A stretch of 64,000 nucleotides of DNA from an uncultured Pseudomonadota bacterium (GTDB lineage: Bacteria; Pseudomonadota; Gammaproteobacteria; Methylococcales; Methylomonadaceae): the NCBI GenBank assembly GCA_903928965.1, contig CAIYSZ010000007.1, positions 47,374-111,373 on the forward strand. The letters are read 5' to 3'. A program made the translations under genes and the position numbers. Positions 26,198 to 35,304 of the stretch are shown here, in pieces. Every line of letters starts with the position of its first letter. Position 1 is the first letter of the stretch. A model generated the notes under the pieces. The model saw only the letters and a program-made list of their open reading frames with translations, had not been told where the DNA came from and searched no databases.

Positions 26198-27273
26198 CCG
26201 CCGGTATTGGCCGGGGCTTGCGGTTCGGCTGGTTTGACTTCCGGCGTTGCCGGCGCGGGCGCTAGGGTTTCGGTTTCAGGTTTGGGAAGGACGTGGCGGT
26301 GGCGGTGGCGATGTCTTTTGCGTTCCAGCTTTTTTTCCAGGGCGTCTATTTTGGCGTCGGTTTCGGCGTAAGCGTTGGCCGCTAGGGCTTGTTCGGTACG
26401 CATGTTTTCCTGCTCGGCATCGGTTTTTTCCGCGCCGGGCTTGGTTTTGCCGGTCGCGGCGTTATTTTTATCATCCAGCGGGTCTTCCAGGTCTTCTTCC
26501 AGCGGCAGGATGTCGACGTGCGTGCTGACCTTGCCGTCGGTGATTAAGTGCTGCTGGTTTTGCAGATAGGCTTCGCGGGTGAATAAATAGGGGTCGATGG
26601 CCGCTTCGTTGATGAATTTGAGGGAGCCTTCGGCGTTGGCGCGGGTGTTGAGCATGGAGATGACTTGCACCGGCGCGCCGAAGTAGGTGCTGGGGTTGGC
26701 GGCGATGTCGAGCAGGCTGCCGGGCAGGCCGCGGGTGGTGCTGGGACCCAGTATCGGCAGCACCAGATAAGCGCCGCGCGGGATGCCCCAGACGGCGAGG
26801 GTTTGGCCAAAATCTTCCTCGTGTTTTTTCAGGCCCAGGTCAGTGGCCACGTCAACCAGTCCGAGCAGGCCGAGGGTGGAGTTGGCTATCAATCTACCGG
26901 TGTCTTCCGCGCCTTGCTCGAATTTGCCTTGCATGCTGTCGTTGATGACGACGTTGATGTCTTTCAGGTTGCTGAAGAAGTTGGTGACGCCTTGCTTGAC
27001 GATAGACGGGGCAATGAACAGATAGGCGTCTGAAATGGGTTTGGCTAGGTAGTCGTCCAAGTGGTCGTTAAACTTGAACATGACCCGGTTGAAGCTTTCA
27101 TAAGGGTCAACGTTTTGGGACTCCGTTTTTTTGACTGCCGCCGGCGCGCCGTCGGCGGCGGCGGTCACGGCGGGTTTTTCCGCCGTGGCGCAGCCGTTCA
27201 AAAAAAGGGTTCCGGAAAATGTTAGGTTGAACAATACAGCCGACAGGGCCGCGCTTAGCCTAGGGTATTTCAT
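26194..27273 (-). CDS. mlaA: MlaA (VacJ) outer-membrane lipid-asymmetry lipoprotein
   Basis: 359 residues from ATG 27273 with AGG upstream. The lipobox LNGCAT follows a hydrophobic signal. The VacJ core reads DPYESFNRVMFKFNDHLDDYLAKP, NFFSNLKDINVVINDSMQGKFEQ, STLGLLGLVDVATDLGL, DFGQTLAVWGIPRGAYLVLPILGPSTTRG, matching MlaA. MlaA removes phospholipids from the outer leaflet. Beside hopanoid genes it may help move hopanoids (inference). After about residue 270 there is an unusual long tail with acidic stretches and a KRHRHRHRH run, absent from E. coli MlaA. hpnM follows upstream in the same transcript direction. Confidence 0.93.
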   Translation of the reverse strand: MKYPRLSAALSAVLFNLTFSGTLFLNGCATAEKPAVTAAADGAPAAVKKTESQNVDPYESFNRVMFKFNDHLDDYLAKPISDAYLFIAPSIVKQGVTNFFSNLKDINVVINDSMQGKFEQGAEDTGRLIANSTLGLLGLVDVATDLGLKKHEEDFGQTLAVWGIPRGAYLVLPILGPSTTRGLPGSLLDIAANPSTYFGAPVQVISMLNTRANAEGSLKFINEAAIDPYLFTREAYLQNQQHLITDGKVSTHVDILPLEEDLEDPLDDKNNAATGKTKPGAEKTDAEQENMRTEQALAANAYAETDAKIDALEKKLERKRHRHRHRHVLPKPETETLAPAPATPEVKPAEPQAPANTGG

Positions 27274-27289
27274 TAAAAAACCTGAAAAA

Positions 27290-27895
27290 TTATTGTGCGT
27301 TTGCGTATGCGTCAATTTTTTCAGTGATTTTGGCAATCAAGGCATCAAAGCCTTCCTTGCCGAGCACGCTGGTATATTCTGAACGTTTGAGCGCTAAATC
27401 ACTGACGCCATCCGCTATTATATTAATAATTTGCCAGTCGTCGTCTTTTTTCTTCATCATGTAGTCGAATTTGATGTCCTTGTCGTTTGGCACGTGCAGA
27501 TTGGAGTGGATGACCACGCCGCCGCGCCCGGTTTCTTCCTCGGATACGAAGCTGAAGTTTTCGCCGTCGTAGTTGTTAAAGTTGTGCGCGTATAGGGAGA
27601 TGATGAGTCGGGTGAAGACTTGCTCAAGCTTGGTTTGTTGCTCGGGGGTGAGTTCTTCCCATTGCTTGCCGACTACGATGCGGGTGATTTTAGGCAGGTC
27701 GTGACTTTTTTTGACCGCCGGGTCCAGTTTGTCGTAGCGGCCCTTGAAGCCGAGGTCCTTGCCTTGTTTCATGCTGTCGAGCAGCACGTTTTGGAAGCTT
27801 TCGACTACTTGGCGGGCGCTGATTTCGGCGGCGGCCGGAGCCGCCGCCGTGCAACAGATGATGAGCATTAAGGCGGAAAATACGTTTTTTAGCAT
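27290..27895 (-). CDS. hpnM: HpnM, MlaC-like periplasmic lipid-binding protein
   Basis: 201 residues from ATG 27895; a TTG at 27904 is an alternative. A signal peptide (LKNVFSALMLIICCTAAAPAAA) is followed by the Ttg2D/MlaC fold: SARQVVESFQNVLLDSM, DLPKITRIVVGKQWEELTPEQQTKLEQVFTRL, GGVVIHSNL, DYMMKKKDDDWQIINIIADGVS. MlaC proteins carry lipids between the outer-membrane MlaA complex and an inner-membrane transporter. In hopanoid clusters the family is called HpnM and is thought to carry hopanoids. It lies between mlaA and hpnH. Confidence 0.88.
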   Translation of the reverse strand: MLKNVFSALMLIICCTAAAPAAAEISARQVVESFQNVLLDSMKQGKDLGFKGRYDKLDPAVKKSHDLPKITRIVVGKQWEELTPEQQTKLEQVFTRLIISLYAHNFNNYDGENFSFVSEEETGRGGVVIHSNLHVPNDKDIKFDYMMKKKDDDWQIINIIADGVSDLALKRSEYTSVLGKEGFDALIAKITEKIDAYANAQ

Positions 27896-27942
27896 AGGTA
27901 TCAAAAACCTCTAGGAAGACGCCGAGCAATGGTGGAAGCGGT

Positions 27943-29046
27943 TTATAACTCTATTTTGACAGGAATTTCGCTAAGCGGACTTTTTTTGAGGTTTTTGGCG
28001 TATTGCGGTTGTTTTTCCGCGGCCAGGGGGCCTGTGGTTTTGGGGCCGCGCAGCGATACCCATAGAGCTTTGAGCGGATTGGTCAGGGTGTCTTCCACGG
28101 CGGTGGCTTCGTAACCGCAATGGGCCATGCAGTTGGCGCATTTGGGGTTTTTCGAGGTGCCGTATTTGTCCCATGGGGTGTCTTGCATCAAGTCCTGGAA
28201 CGAGGCGGCGTTGCCTTCGTCCGCCAGCAGGTAGCAGGGTTTTTGCCAGCCGAAGACGTTGCGGGTCGGGTTGCCCCACGGGGTGCAATCGTAGCTTTGG
28301 TTGCCGGCCAGGAAGTCAAGGTAAAGCGAGGAGTGGTTGAGTTTCCAGTCGCGGCCCTTGCCGAGTTTAAATATGCCGCGGAATAGGTTTTTAACCTCTT
28401 CTCCTTTGATGAATACGTCTTGGTTAGGCGCGCGTTCGTAGCTGAAGCCGGGTGCGATGGTGACCGCTTCCACGCCTAGGGTTTTGACGTAATCCAGGAA
28501 TTCGGCGACTTCTTCCGCCGTTTCGCCTTGGAATAGAGTGCAGTTGACGGTAACGCGAAAGCCTTTGCCGACCGCGAGTTTGATGGCTTCCACCGCTATG
28601 TCGAATACGCCTTCTTGGCATACGGAGGCGTCGTGGCGTTCGCGCATGCCGTCCAGATGGATGGAGAAGGTCAAATAAGGCGAGGGTTGGTAGTCGTCGA
28701 TGCGTTTGCGCAGCAACAGGGCGTTGGTGCAGAGGTAAACGAATTTTTTGCGGGCGATGATGCCGGCGACGATTTGCGGCATTTCCTTGTGGATTAACGG
28801 TTCGCCGCCGGGTATGGAGACCATGGGCGCGCCGCATTCGTCGACGGCGTCCAGGCATTCCTGCACGGTCAGGCGTTTGTCCAGGATGTCGTCGGGATAG
28901 TCGATTTTGCCACAGCCGGCGCAGGCGAGGTTGCATCTGAACAAAGGCTCCAGCATCAGCACTAAAGGATATTTTTTGACGCCTTTCAGCTTTTGTTTGA
29001 TGAGGTAGGAACCGACTGCGATTTGTTGGCGTAAAGGGACACTCAC
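27943..29046 (-). CDS. hpnH: HpnH, hopanoid radical-SAM adenosylhopane synthase
   Basis: 367 residues from GTG 29046, chosen because homologues begin M(A/S)VPxxQ and GGAG lies 9 bp upstream. A TTG at 29061 is in frame but would overlap that ribosome site. The radical-SAM cluster is CNLACAGC (Cys38, 42, 45), followed by KIDYPDDILDKRL and SIPGGEPLIH. C-terminal cysteines (KCANCMAHCGYEAT) are typical of HpnH. The enzyme adds 5'-deoxyadenosine to hopene, the first step of side-chain building. A 10-bp hairpin sits in its leader. It is divergent from the squalene synthase gene. Confidence 0.95.
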   Translation of the reverse strand: MSVPLRQQIAVGSYLIKQKLKGVKKYPLVLMLEPLFRCNLACAGCGKIDYPDDILDKRLTVQECLDAVDECGAPMVSIPGGEPLIHKEMPQIVAGIIARKKFVYLCTNALLLRKRIDDYQPSPYLTFSIHLDGMRERHDASVCQEGVFDIAVEAIKLAVGKGFRVTVNCTLFQGETAEEVAEFLDYVKTLGVEAVTIAPGFSYERAPNQDVFIKGEEVKNLFRGIFKLGKGRDWKLNHSSLYLDFLAGNQSYDCTPWGNPTRNVFGWQKPCYLLADEGNAASFQDLMQDTPWDKYGTSKNPKCANCMAHCGYEATAVEDTLTNPLKALWVSLRGPKTTGPLAAEKQPQYAKNLKKSPLSEIPVKIEL

Positions 29047-29076
29047 GGATTTTATCTCCAATTAACTTATACATAT

Positions 29077-29114
29077 AAAACGTACCTTTGGTTTTAAAAA
29101 AGGCGGTACGTTTT
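29077..29114. promoter_or_regulatory. Perfect hairpin in the hpnH leader
   Basis: AAAACGTACC (29077-29086) and GGTACGTTTT (29105-29114) form a 10-bp perfect inverted repeat with an 18-nt A/T-rich loop, 31 bp upstream of the hpnH GTG. It could be an operator, or an RNA hairpin flanked by U runs acting as an attenuator. No other gene lies between 29047 and 29655. The rest holds an AT-rich stretch, a short GC-rich block (29395-29465) of unknown nature and the promoter below. Confidence 0.5.
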
Positions 29115-29577
29115 TACTTACATCATAAAAAAACGGTAACTAGCTATTGCGACATGTCATTGATTTTTTGATTTGAAAAAACATGGCCGAATAGTTGTCA
29201 AAATAAATATAATCAGCCGCCGTAGGGTTTGTTGTTGTCGTGCAACAGGGCGGCGGGCGGCTGAAAATTTGTTTCGCCAGTAAAACCTTATCAGCATCAA
29301 GGATGTTTGCGGCAATATTAGGTTTTGCTGGTTTTGTTGTGGCAAGAATACTACTTTTTTTTGCAACACTCCAGCGTTCGGTGTAAAAAATTACCGGGGC
29401 CGGGCTTTGCAGGCCAGCCGGCGTGGGCTTGGCCTCAGGGTTGGAGCAGGGCGAGGCTGGCAGGTGATGTTTTTTTTAATTATTTGAAAGTATTATATTT
29501 TTTTCTATTTGAGTCGTTTGTGGCTGCCGGGCGACAAGCTTGATTTTTGTGGGCTTTTGCCGAGGCGCAACAGACCT

Positions 29578-29606
29578 TTGCAAATTGCCAACAAACAGTC
29601 TATGAT
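29578..29606 (+). promoter_or_regulatory. Predicted sigma70 promoter for the squalene/hopene operon
   Basis: TTGCAA (29578-29583), a 17-bp spacer and TATGAT (29601-29606) lie 49 bp before the squalene synthase ATG, at the right distance for a short leader. Confidence 0.5.
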
Positions 29607-29655
29607 TATCAAAAATTCGCAACATTGTTTTTAACTTTAGGTTTAACTTGGGCGC

Positions 29656-30762
29656 ATGACTGATCAGCAATTTTCAAGGGAAGGGGATAGCGCTTTGGCC
29701 GCGCTGGCGGACGAGCCGTTGCAGGCCGCATTGCTTGCCGGTGTGTCTCGCACGTTTGCGCTGACTATTCCGCAGTTGCCGGAGCCGTTGTATAAGGCGG
29801 TGGCCAATGCCTATTTGTTGTGCCGGATTGTGGACACCATTGAGGACGAGGTGGCGTTGACGCCGGCGCAAAAGAAATATTTTTGCGATTTATTCATTCT
29901 GGTGGTGAAAACCGGCCGCGAGGCGGAACGCTTTAGCGGCGAGTTGTCGCCGTTGTTGTCTTCGCAGACTATTCCGGCCGAGCATGATTTGATCCGGTTG
30001 ACGCCGCGGGTGATTGCGATTACCCGGGGCCTGGCCCCGGAGCAGGTGGCGGCCTTGGCGGCTTGCGTGGAAACCATGGCCGGCGGCATGCCGGTTTATC
30101 AGGCGCTGGATTTGCGCGCCGGGCTCAAGTCGTTGCGGGACATGGACGATTATTGTTATTACGTGGCCGGTTGCGTGGGCGAGATGCTGGCGAAGCTGTT
30201 TTGCCATTACTCGCCGGAGATCAACCGGCATCGGGATGAGTTGTTGCGTTTGTCGGTTTCGTTCGGTCAGGGTTTGCAGATGACCAATATTTTGAAAGAT
30301 ATTTGGGATGATGCGCAACGTGGAGTGTGTTGGCTGCCGCAAGATATTTTTGACGAAACCGGGTTTGATCTGGCGGATTTGACGCCGGAAACCAATGATG
30401 CGAATTTTCGTTTGGGTCTTACGCGTTTGATCGGCATAGCCCACGAGCATTTGCAGGACGCCTTGACTTATACGCAATTGTTGCCTAGCCACGAAACCGG
30501 GATTCGGCATTTTTGCTTGTGGGCGCTGGGCATGGCGGTGTTGACGCTGAAAAAGATCAAGCGGAATCTTGATTTTAACGAGTCGTCGCGGGTCAAGATC
30601 AGCCGGAATAGCGTTAAGGCCACTATTGTTTGCAGCAAATTGACTGTGCGCAGCAATTTGCTGTTGTCGTTAATTTTTAATTTGGTCAGTCGTAATCTTA
30701 AAACTCCGGACTGGCGTTACACCACCCCGCTTGACTCTAGGCGGTTGACGCACGGCGGATGA
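29656..30762 (+). CDS. Squalene synthase (one-enzyme, eukaryote-like type)
   Basis: 368 residues, longer than HpnC/HpnD (about 280) and close to farnesyl-diphosphate farnesyltransferase without its membrane tail. The two Asp-rich Mg-diphosphate motifs are DTIEDE (60-65) and DIWDD (215-219). The segment DDYCYYVAGCVGEML is diagnostic of squalene rather than phytoene synthases. The enzyme joins two farnesyl diphosphates and reduces the product with NAD(P)H. No HpnC, HpnD or HpnE genes are nearby, so this one protein probably feeds the hopene cyclase 13 bp downstream. AAGGA between the genes suggests one operon. Confidence 0.87.
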   Translation: MTDQQFSREGDSALAALADEPLQAALLAGVSRTFALTIPQLPEPLYKAVANAYLLCRIVDTIEDEVALTPAQKKYFCDLFILVVKTGREAERFSGELSPLLSSQTIPAEHDLIRLTPRVIAITRGLAPEQVAALAACVETMAGGMPVYQALDLRAGLKSLRDMDDYCYYVAGCVGEMLAKLFCHYSPEINRHRDELLRLSVSFGQGLQMTNILKDIWDDAQRGVCWLPQDIFDETGFDLADLTPETNDANFRLGLTRLIGIAHEHLQDALTYTQLLPSHETGIRHFCLWALGMAVLTLKKIKRNLDFNESSRVKISRNSVKATIVCSKLTVRSNLLLSLIFNLVSRNLKTPDWRYTTPLDSRRLTHGG

Positions 30763-30775
30763 TAAGGAATTAACT

Positions 30776-32746
30776 ATGTTTACCGAAACTCCTGTAGAAA
30801 TTGATATTCAACCAGCTTCTCATTTTATGCGCGCGCCTAAGGACGGGTTGGCTTCCTTGAATGCGGCCATTCAGCGGGCGCAGGCTAAATTGCGCGGCTT
30901 GCAGCACGCCGACGGTTATTGGGTGTTCGAGTTGGAGGCCGATTGCACTATTCCGTCCGAGTACATCATGATGATGCATTATTTGGACGATATTAACCCT
31001 GAGTTGCAGGCCAAGATCGCGGTTTATTTGCGTAAACGGCAGGCGACGGACGGCAGTTATCCGTTGTTTACCGGCGGTCCGGGCGATATTAGTTGCAGCG
31101 TGAAGGTGTATTTTGCGTTGAAATTGGCCGGCGACGCGGTGGACGCGCCGCATATGGCGCGCTTGCGGGAGTGGATTTTAAGCCAGGGCGGCGCGGCGCG
31201 CGCCAATGTGTTCACCCGCATCGCACTGGCGATGTTCGAGCAATTGCCTTGGCGCGGGGTGCCGTATATTCCGGTGGAGATTATGTTGCTGCCGAAATGG
31301 TTTCCGTTCCATTTGGATAAGGTGTCGTATTGGTCGCGGACGGTGATGGTGCCGTTGTTTATTTTGTGCACCTTGAAGGCGAAGGCGAAAAATCCGCGCG
31401 GCGTGAATATCCGCGAGTTGTTCGTGGTGCATCCGGACGAGGAGCGGCATTATTTCCCCGAGCGCACTTGGCTGAATAAGGTGTTTTTGGGGCTGGATCA
31501 ATTGGGGCGGCTGACCGAGCCGTTTATTCCGCATGCCATGCGGCAGCGGGCGATAGACCAAGCGGTGGCGTGGTTCAGCGAGCGCTTGAACGGCGAGGAT
31601 GGCTTGGGGGCGATTTTTCCGGCCATGGTGAACGCTTATGAGGCGATGTTGTTGCTGGGTTATCCGCATGATCATCCTCAAGTGGCGACCGCGCGTAAGG
31701 CGATTGATAAATTGTTGGTGGTCAATGAACATGACGCTTATTGCCAACCGTGCTTGTCGCCGGTTTGGGATACCAGTTTGACCGCGTTGGCCTTGCAGGA
31801 GGCGGACGCCGCCGGCAACCACGCTAGTTTGCAGCGCGCGTTCGATTGGCTGAAGAGCGTGCAGTTGTCCGACGAGCCGGGCGATTGGCGGGTGCGCCGG
31901 CCAAAGTTGCCGGGCGGCGGCTGGGCGTTTCAGTTTGCCAATCCGCATTATCCGGACGTGGACGACACGGCGGTGGTGGGTTTCGCCATGGGCCGCCACG
32001 GCGGCGAGGATATGCGCGAGCCGTTGGCGCGCGCGACGCGCTGGATAGCCGGCATGCAATCCGCGAACGGCGGCTACGGCGCGTTTGACGTGGATAATAC
32101 TTATTATTATTTGAACGAAATTCCATTCGCCGATCACGGCGCATTGTTGGACCCGCCGACGGTGGACGTCAGCGCGCGTTGCGCGATGTTGTTGGCGCAG
32201 CAGCAGGATGCCGATCCGGCTTATGCGGCGGCGTTGCGGCGGGTGCTTGAGTATATCCGCGGCGAGCAAGAGGATGACGGTTCTTGGTTCGGCCGCTGGG
32301 GTACTAATTATGTCTATGGTACTTGGTCGGTGTTGTTGGCCTTGGAGTACGCGGGGACGCCGAATAGCGATCCGATGGTCAGAAAAGCGGTGCGCTGGCT
32401 GAAAAGCGTGCAGCGCGAGGACGGCGGCTGGGGCGAGGATAATTTGAGTTATCACGACGAGCGCAAGTACCGCGGCCGCTATGCATTCAGCACTGCGTTT
32501 CAAACCGCGTGGGCCGTGATAGGTTTGCTGTCCGCCGGTGAGGCGCAGGCTCCTGAAACCCGCGCCGGGGTTAATTTCTTGTTGCGCACGCAGCAAGCGG
32601 ACGGCGTGTGGCAAGACCCTTGTTTCACCGCGCCGGGCTTTCCGCGGGTGTTTTATTTGAAGTATCACGGTTATGACAAGTTTTTCCCGTTGTGGGCCTT
32701 GGCCAAGTACCGTAACGCTTTAAGCAGCAGTGGCGCGCCAGTTTAA
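30776..32746 (+). CDS. shc: Squalene-hopene cyclase
   Basis: 656 residues, the standard length. The acid catalytic motif DVDDTA lies near 394-399. Several QW repeats are visible (AKLRGLQHADGYWVFE, VQREDGGWGED, LLRTQQADGVWQD). The enzyme cyclises squalene to hopene and diplopterol at the cytoplasmic membrane, which it enters by one face. AAGGA precedes the ATG. The next gene, hpnG, overlaps its 3' end by 17 bp, so translation is likely coupled. The order squalene synthase, shc, hpnG makes the pathway explicit. Confidence 0.97.
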   Translation: MFTETPVEIDIQPASHFMRAPKDGLASLNAAIQRAQAKLRGLQHADGYWVFELEADCTIPSEYIMMMHYLDDINPELQAKIAVYLRKRQATDGSYPLFTGGPGDISCSVKVYFALKLAGDAVDAPHMARLREWILSQGGAARANVFTRIALAMFEQLPWRGVPYIPVEIMLLPKWFPFHLDKVSYWSRTVMVPLFILCTLKAKAKNPRGVNIRELFVVHPDEERHYFPERTWLNKVFLGLDQLGRLTEPFIPHAMRQRAIDQAVAWFSERLNGEDGLGAIFPAMVNAYEAMLLLGYPHDHPQVATARKAIDKLLVVNEHDAYCQPCLSPVWDTSLTALALQEADAAGNHASLQRAFDWLKSVQLSDEPGDWRVRRPKLPGGGWAFQFANPHYPDVDDTAVVGFAMGRHGGEDMREPLARATRWIAGMQSANGGYGAFDVDNTYYYLNEIPFADHGALLDPPTVDVSARCAMLLAQQQDADPAYAAALRRVLEYIRGEQEDDGSWFGRWGTNYVYGTWSVLLALEYAGTPNSDPMVRKAVRWLKSVQREDGGWGEDNLSYHDERKYRGRYAFSTAFQTAWAVIGLLSAGEAQAPETRAGVNFLLRTQQADGVWQDPCFTAPGFPRVFYLKYHGYDKFFPLWALAKYRNALSSSGAPV

Positions 32747-33476
32747 GGCCTGGGCCGCGCCGGCCGCCTGGGGGCGGGTCGGCGTGGTGGCGGCTTTGCC
32801 GGAAGAGGCGGCGGTGTTGGCGCGGCGGCGTTTGCCGCGAGGCGGGCAGGCGGAGGCCGGGCTTAACTTGCGGGTGCTAGTGTCCGGCGCGGGTCGGGAT
32901 AATGCGTTGCGGGCGGCGGAAACCTTGTTGGCCGGCGGCGTGGAGTGTTTGTTGAGCTGGGGTTGCGCGGCCGGTTTGTCGCCGGAGGCGCGGCCCGGCG
33001 ATTTGGCGTTGGCGGCGCGGGTCAGATCCGCCGCCGGAGACGTGTATGCCGCCGACCCCGGCATGCGGCAATGGTTGTTGCGCCAGTTGCCGCCGGGAGC
33101 GCGGGTGTTGGACGGGGATTTGTTGGAAAGTTTGCATTTGGTCGCCGCCGGGGCCGAGAAGCAAGCCTTGCACCGCGCCAGCGGCGCGGCGGCGCTGGAT
33201 ATGGAAAGCGCGGCGGTGTTCGAGGCGGCGGCGCGAGCCGGTGTTCCTTGTCTGGCGGTGCGGGCGGTGGCCGATCCGGTCGATTTGACTTTGCCGCCGG
33301 CGGTGGCGGCGGCTTTGAACGCGGACGGCATGGTCGAGCCGTCGATTTTATTAAAGCAGTTGTTCCGGTATCCGGGACAGATTCCGGCGTTGATTAGCCT
33401 AGGGCTGAATTTTAACGCCGCGGTCAGCGCATTAAAGCAAGCCGCCGCCGGAATGGCGCGCGCCGATGCGGCCTAG
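32730..33476 (+). CDS. hpnG: HpnG, hopanoid-associated nucleoside phosphorylase-like enzyme
   Basis: 248 residues from GTG 32730, inside the end of shc. Phosphorylase-fold motifs are GVVAALPEEAAVLARR, LVSGAGRDNALRAAE, LLSWGCAAGLSP, and ALDMESAAVFEAAARAGVPCLAVRAVADP, the last carrying the purine/ribose-binding Met-Glu-Ser. HpnG removes adenine from adenosylhopane to give ribosylhopane in the established pathway. Its sequence is very GC-rich (many Ala and Arg codons), in line with the neighbouring hpn genes. Confidence 0.9.
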   Translation: MARQFKAWAAPAAWGRVGVVAALPEEAAVLARRRLPRGGQAEAGLNLRVLVSGAGRDNALRAAETLLAGGVECLLSWGCAAGLSPEARPGDLALAARVRSAAGDVYAADPGMRQWLLRQLPPGARVLDGDLLESLHLVAAGAEKQALHRASGAAALDMESAAVFEAAARAGVPCLAVRAVADPVDLTLPPAVAAALNADGMVEPSILLKQLFRYPGQIPALISLGLNFNAAVSALKQAAAGMARADAA

Positions 33477-33541
33477 GCCGGCGTGCATTCACGCATGCGG
33501 GTTTCGGCCGTCTTGTCAGAATAATTAGAGGTTTTTATTTC

Positions 33542-34927
33542 ATGTCTTTCAGCATTTCCGAACTTTTTAGCCAGCATTTCGAGAGTAAATTCGATTTACA
33601 TGAGCAATATTTGAATAATCAGATGGTTAGGGTGTTGCGCACCATCGGTTACGATAAAAATTATAAAAAAGCGGTTGGGCAGTATTTGTATGACGACGCC
33701 GGGAACGAGTATCTGGATTTATTGAGCGGTTTCGGCGTGTTCGCCATCGGGCGCAATCATCCGACGGTGGTGCGCGCCTTGCAGGAAACTTTGAGCATGG
33801 ATTTGCCGAATTTGGTGCAAATGGACGTGTCTTTGCTCAGCGGTTTGCTGGCCAAGGAAATTTTGGCTACCACGCCGCCGAATTTGGAGAAAATGTTTTT
33901 CTGTAATTCCGGCACCGAGGCGGTTGAGGCGGCGATTAAATTTGCCCGTTATACCACTAAGCGGGCGCGGATTTTGTATTGCGAGCACGGTTTTCATGGT
34001 TTGACCATGGGCGCTTTGGCGCTGAACGGCGAGGAGATTTTCCGCGAGGGTTTCGGCCCGATGCTGCCGGATTGTCAGGCGGTGCCGTTCAACGATTTGC
34101 CGGCGCTGGAAGCGGCCTTGAGCCGCGGGGACGTGGCGGCGTTTATCGTGGAGCCGGTGCAGGGTAAAGGGGTGAATTTGCCTGATGACGATTATTTTCC
34201 GGAAGTGGAGCGCTTGTGTAAAAAATACGGCGCGTTGTTCGTCGCGGATGAGATTCAGTGCGGCATTGGCCGTACCGGCAAGTTTTGGGCGATTGAGCAT
34301 TGGGGCGCGCAGCCGGACATGATTTTGATGGCCAAGGCTTTGTCGGGCGGTTTCGTGCCGGTTGGCGGGGTGGCGATGACGACCAAAATCATGGATAGCG
34401 TGTTCAACCGCATGGATAGAGCGGTGGTGCATGGTTCCACGTTTTCTAAGAATAATTTGGCGATGGCGGCCGGTTTGGCGGCGCTGGAAGTCATCCGCGC
34501 CGAAAATCTGGTGGAAAACAGCGCCAAGGTTGGGGCGGATATTATTGCTTCCATTAACGCCAGCGTCCCGAAATACGAGTTTTTAAAAGAGGCGCGCGGC
34601 AAGGGTTTGATGATTGCCGTGGAGTTTCAAGCGCCGAGAAGCCTTGGCTTGAAGGCGGCTTGGTCGATGTTGGAGGCGGCGAACAAAGGGTTGTTCTGCC
34701 AGATGATTACGATTCCGTTGTTCAAGGAGCATCGGGTGCTGAGTCAGGTGGCGGGGCACGGCATGAATGTGGTCAAGTTGTTGCCGCCGTTGAATTTGAC
34801 GCAAAAGGACCGGGATTGGATTGTCGGTTCCTTGGATAAAACCATCGCCGACACGCATCAAGTGACCGGCGCAATTTGGACATTAGGTAAAAATTTGGCG
34901 GGCCACGCGCTGAAAAACCGTAAATAA
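33542..34927 (+). CDS. hpnO: HpnO, class-III aminotransferase making aminobacteriohopanetriol
   Basis: 461 residues. Class-III (ornithine aminotransferase-like) marks are NSGTEAVEAAIKFARY, EHGFHGLTMGALALNG, FVADEIQCGIGRTGKFWA, and the PLP lysine in LMAKALSGGFVPVGG (about 265). In hopanoid producers this enzyme aminates the ribosylhopane-derived side chain to the C35 amino-triol that methanotrophs are known for. Position directly after hpnG supports HpnO over a general ornithine or acetylornithine aminotransferase. Its own ribosome site is GAGG at about 10 bp. Confidence 0.88.
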   Translation: MSFSISELFSQHFESKFDLHEQYLNNQMVRVLRTIGYDKNYKKAVGQYLYDDAGNEYLDLLSGFGVFAIGRNHPTVVRALQETLSMDLPNLVQMDVSLLSGLLAKEILATTPPNLEKMFFCNSGTEAVEAAIKFARYTTKRARILYCEHGFHGLTMGALALNGEEIFREGFGPMLPDCQAVPFNDLPALEAALSRGDVAAFIVEPVQGKGVNLPDDDYFPEVERLCKKYGALFVADEIQCGIGRTGKFWAIEHWGAQPDMILMAKALSGGFVPVGGVAMTTKIMDSVFNRMDRAVVHGSTFSKNNLAMAAGLAALEVIRAENLVENSAKVGADIIASINASVPKYEFLKEARGKGLMIAVEFQAPRSLGLKAAWSMLEAANKGLFCQMITIPLFKEHRVLSQVAGHGMNVVKLLPPLNLTQKDRDWIVGSLDKTIADTHQVTGAIWTLGKNLAGHALKNRK

Positions 34928-34938
34928 AAGGTATTGTG

Positions 34939-35304
34939 ATGCGTTTGATGAGAGTGTTAGGTTTTGGCGCTTGGCTGCTTGCGGCTGGCGCGGCGCACGG
35001 CCATGCGGTGGTGACGCATAATTCGTTGAAATTGAAGCCGCCGGCGGCGAATCAAGCCAGCGAGGTGGAGTTGCACTTTAATTCCAAGGTGGAGCTGGAT
35101 TTGTCGGAGGTGTTTTTGGTCAGCAGCGGCGACAAAATGCAGACTATCACGGCGCGGCCTGGGCCGAAGGCGGGGGTGGTGATGTTGGATTTGCCGGCGC
35201 TGCAGCCCGGCGAATATGCGATTAAATTGAAAATCTTCGCCGCCGATGGGCATTTGAGCGAGGATTTATTGCGGTTTTTCGTGCGCGAACCGGCTGTTAG
35301 GTAA
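34939..35304 (+). CDS. copC: CopC-like periplasmic copper-binding protein
   Basis: 121 residues from ATG 34939 with AAGG upstream. A signal peptide ends at AHGHAVV, leaving the N-terminal histidine that binds Cu(II) in CopC. The core SEVELHFNSKVELDLSEVFLVSS and the Asp-His pair AADGHLSEDLLRFFV also fit the copper site. CopC hands copper to the membrane partner CopD, whose gene overlaps the stop (TAATG). Copper uptake matters in methanotrophs for particulate methane monooxygenase (established), but that enzyme is not seen here. Confidence 0.88.
   Translation: MRLMRVLGFGAWLLAAGAAHGHAVVTHNSLKLKPPAANQASEVELHFNSKVELDLSEVFLVSSGDKMQTITARPGPKAGVVMLDLPALQPGEYAIKLKIFAADGHLSEDLLRFFVREPAVR

Noticed and set aside
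31178..32668. 496-codon open frame antisense to the hopene cyclase gene
   Set aside because: A shadow of the high-GC codon pattern: rich in Arg, His and Gln with no domain, and the opposite strand is a clear enzyme.
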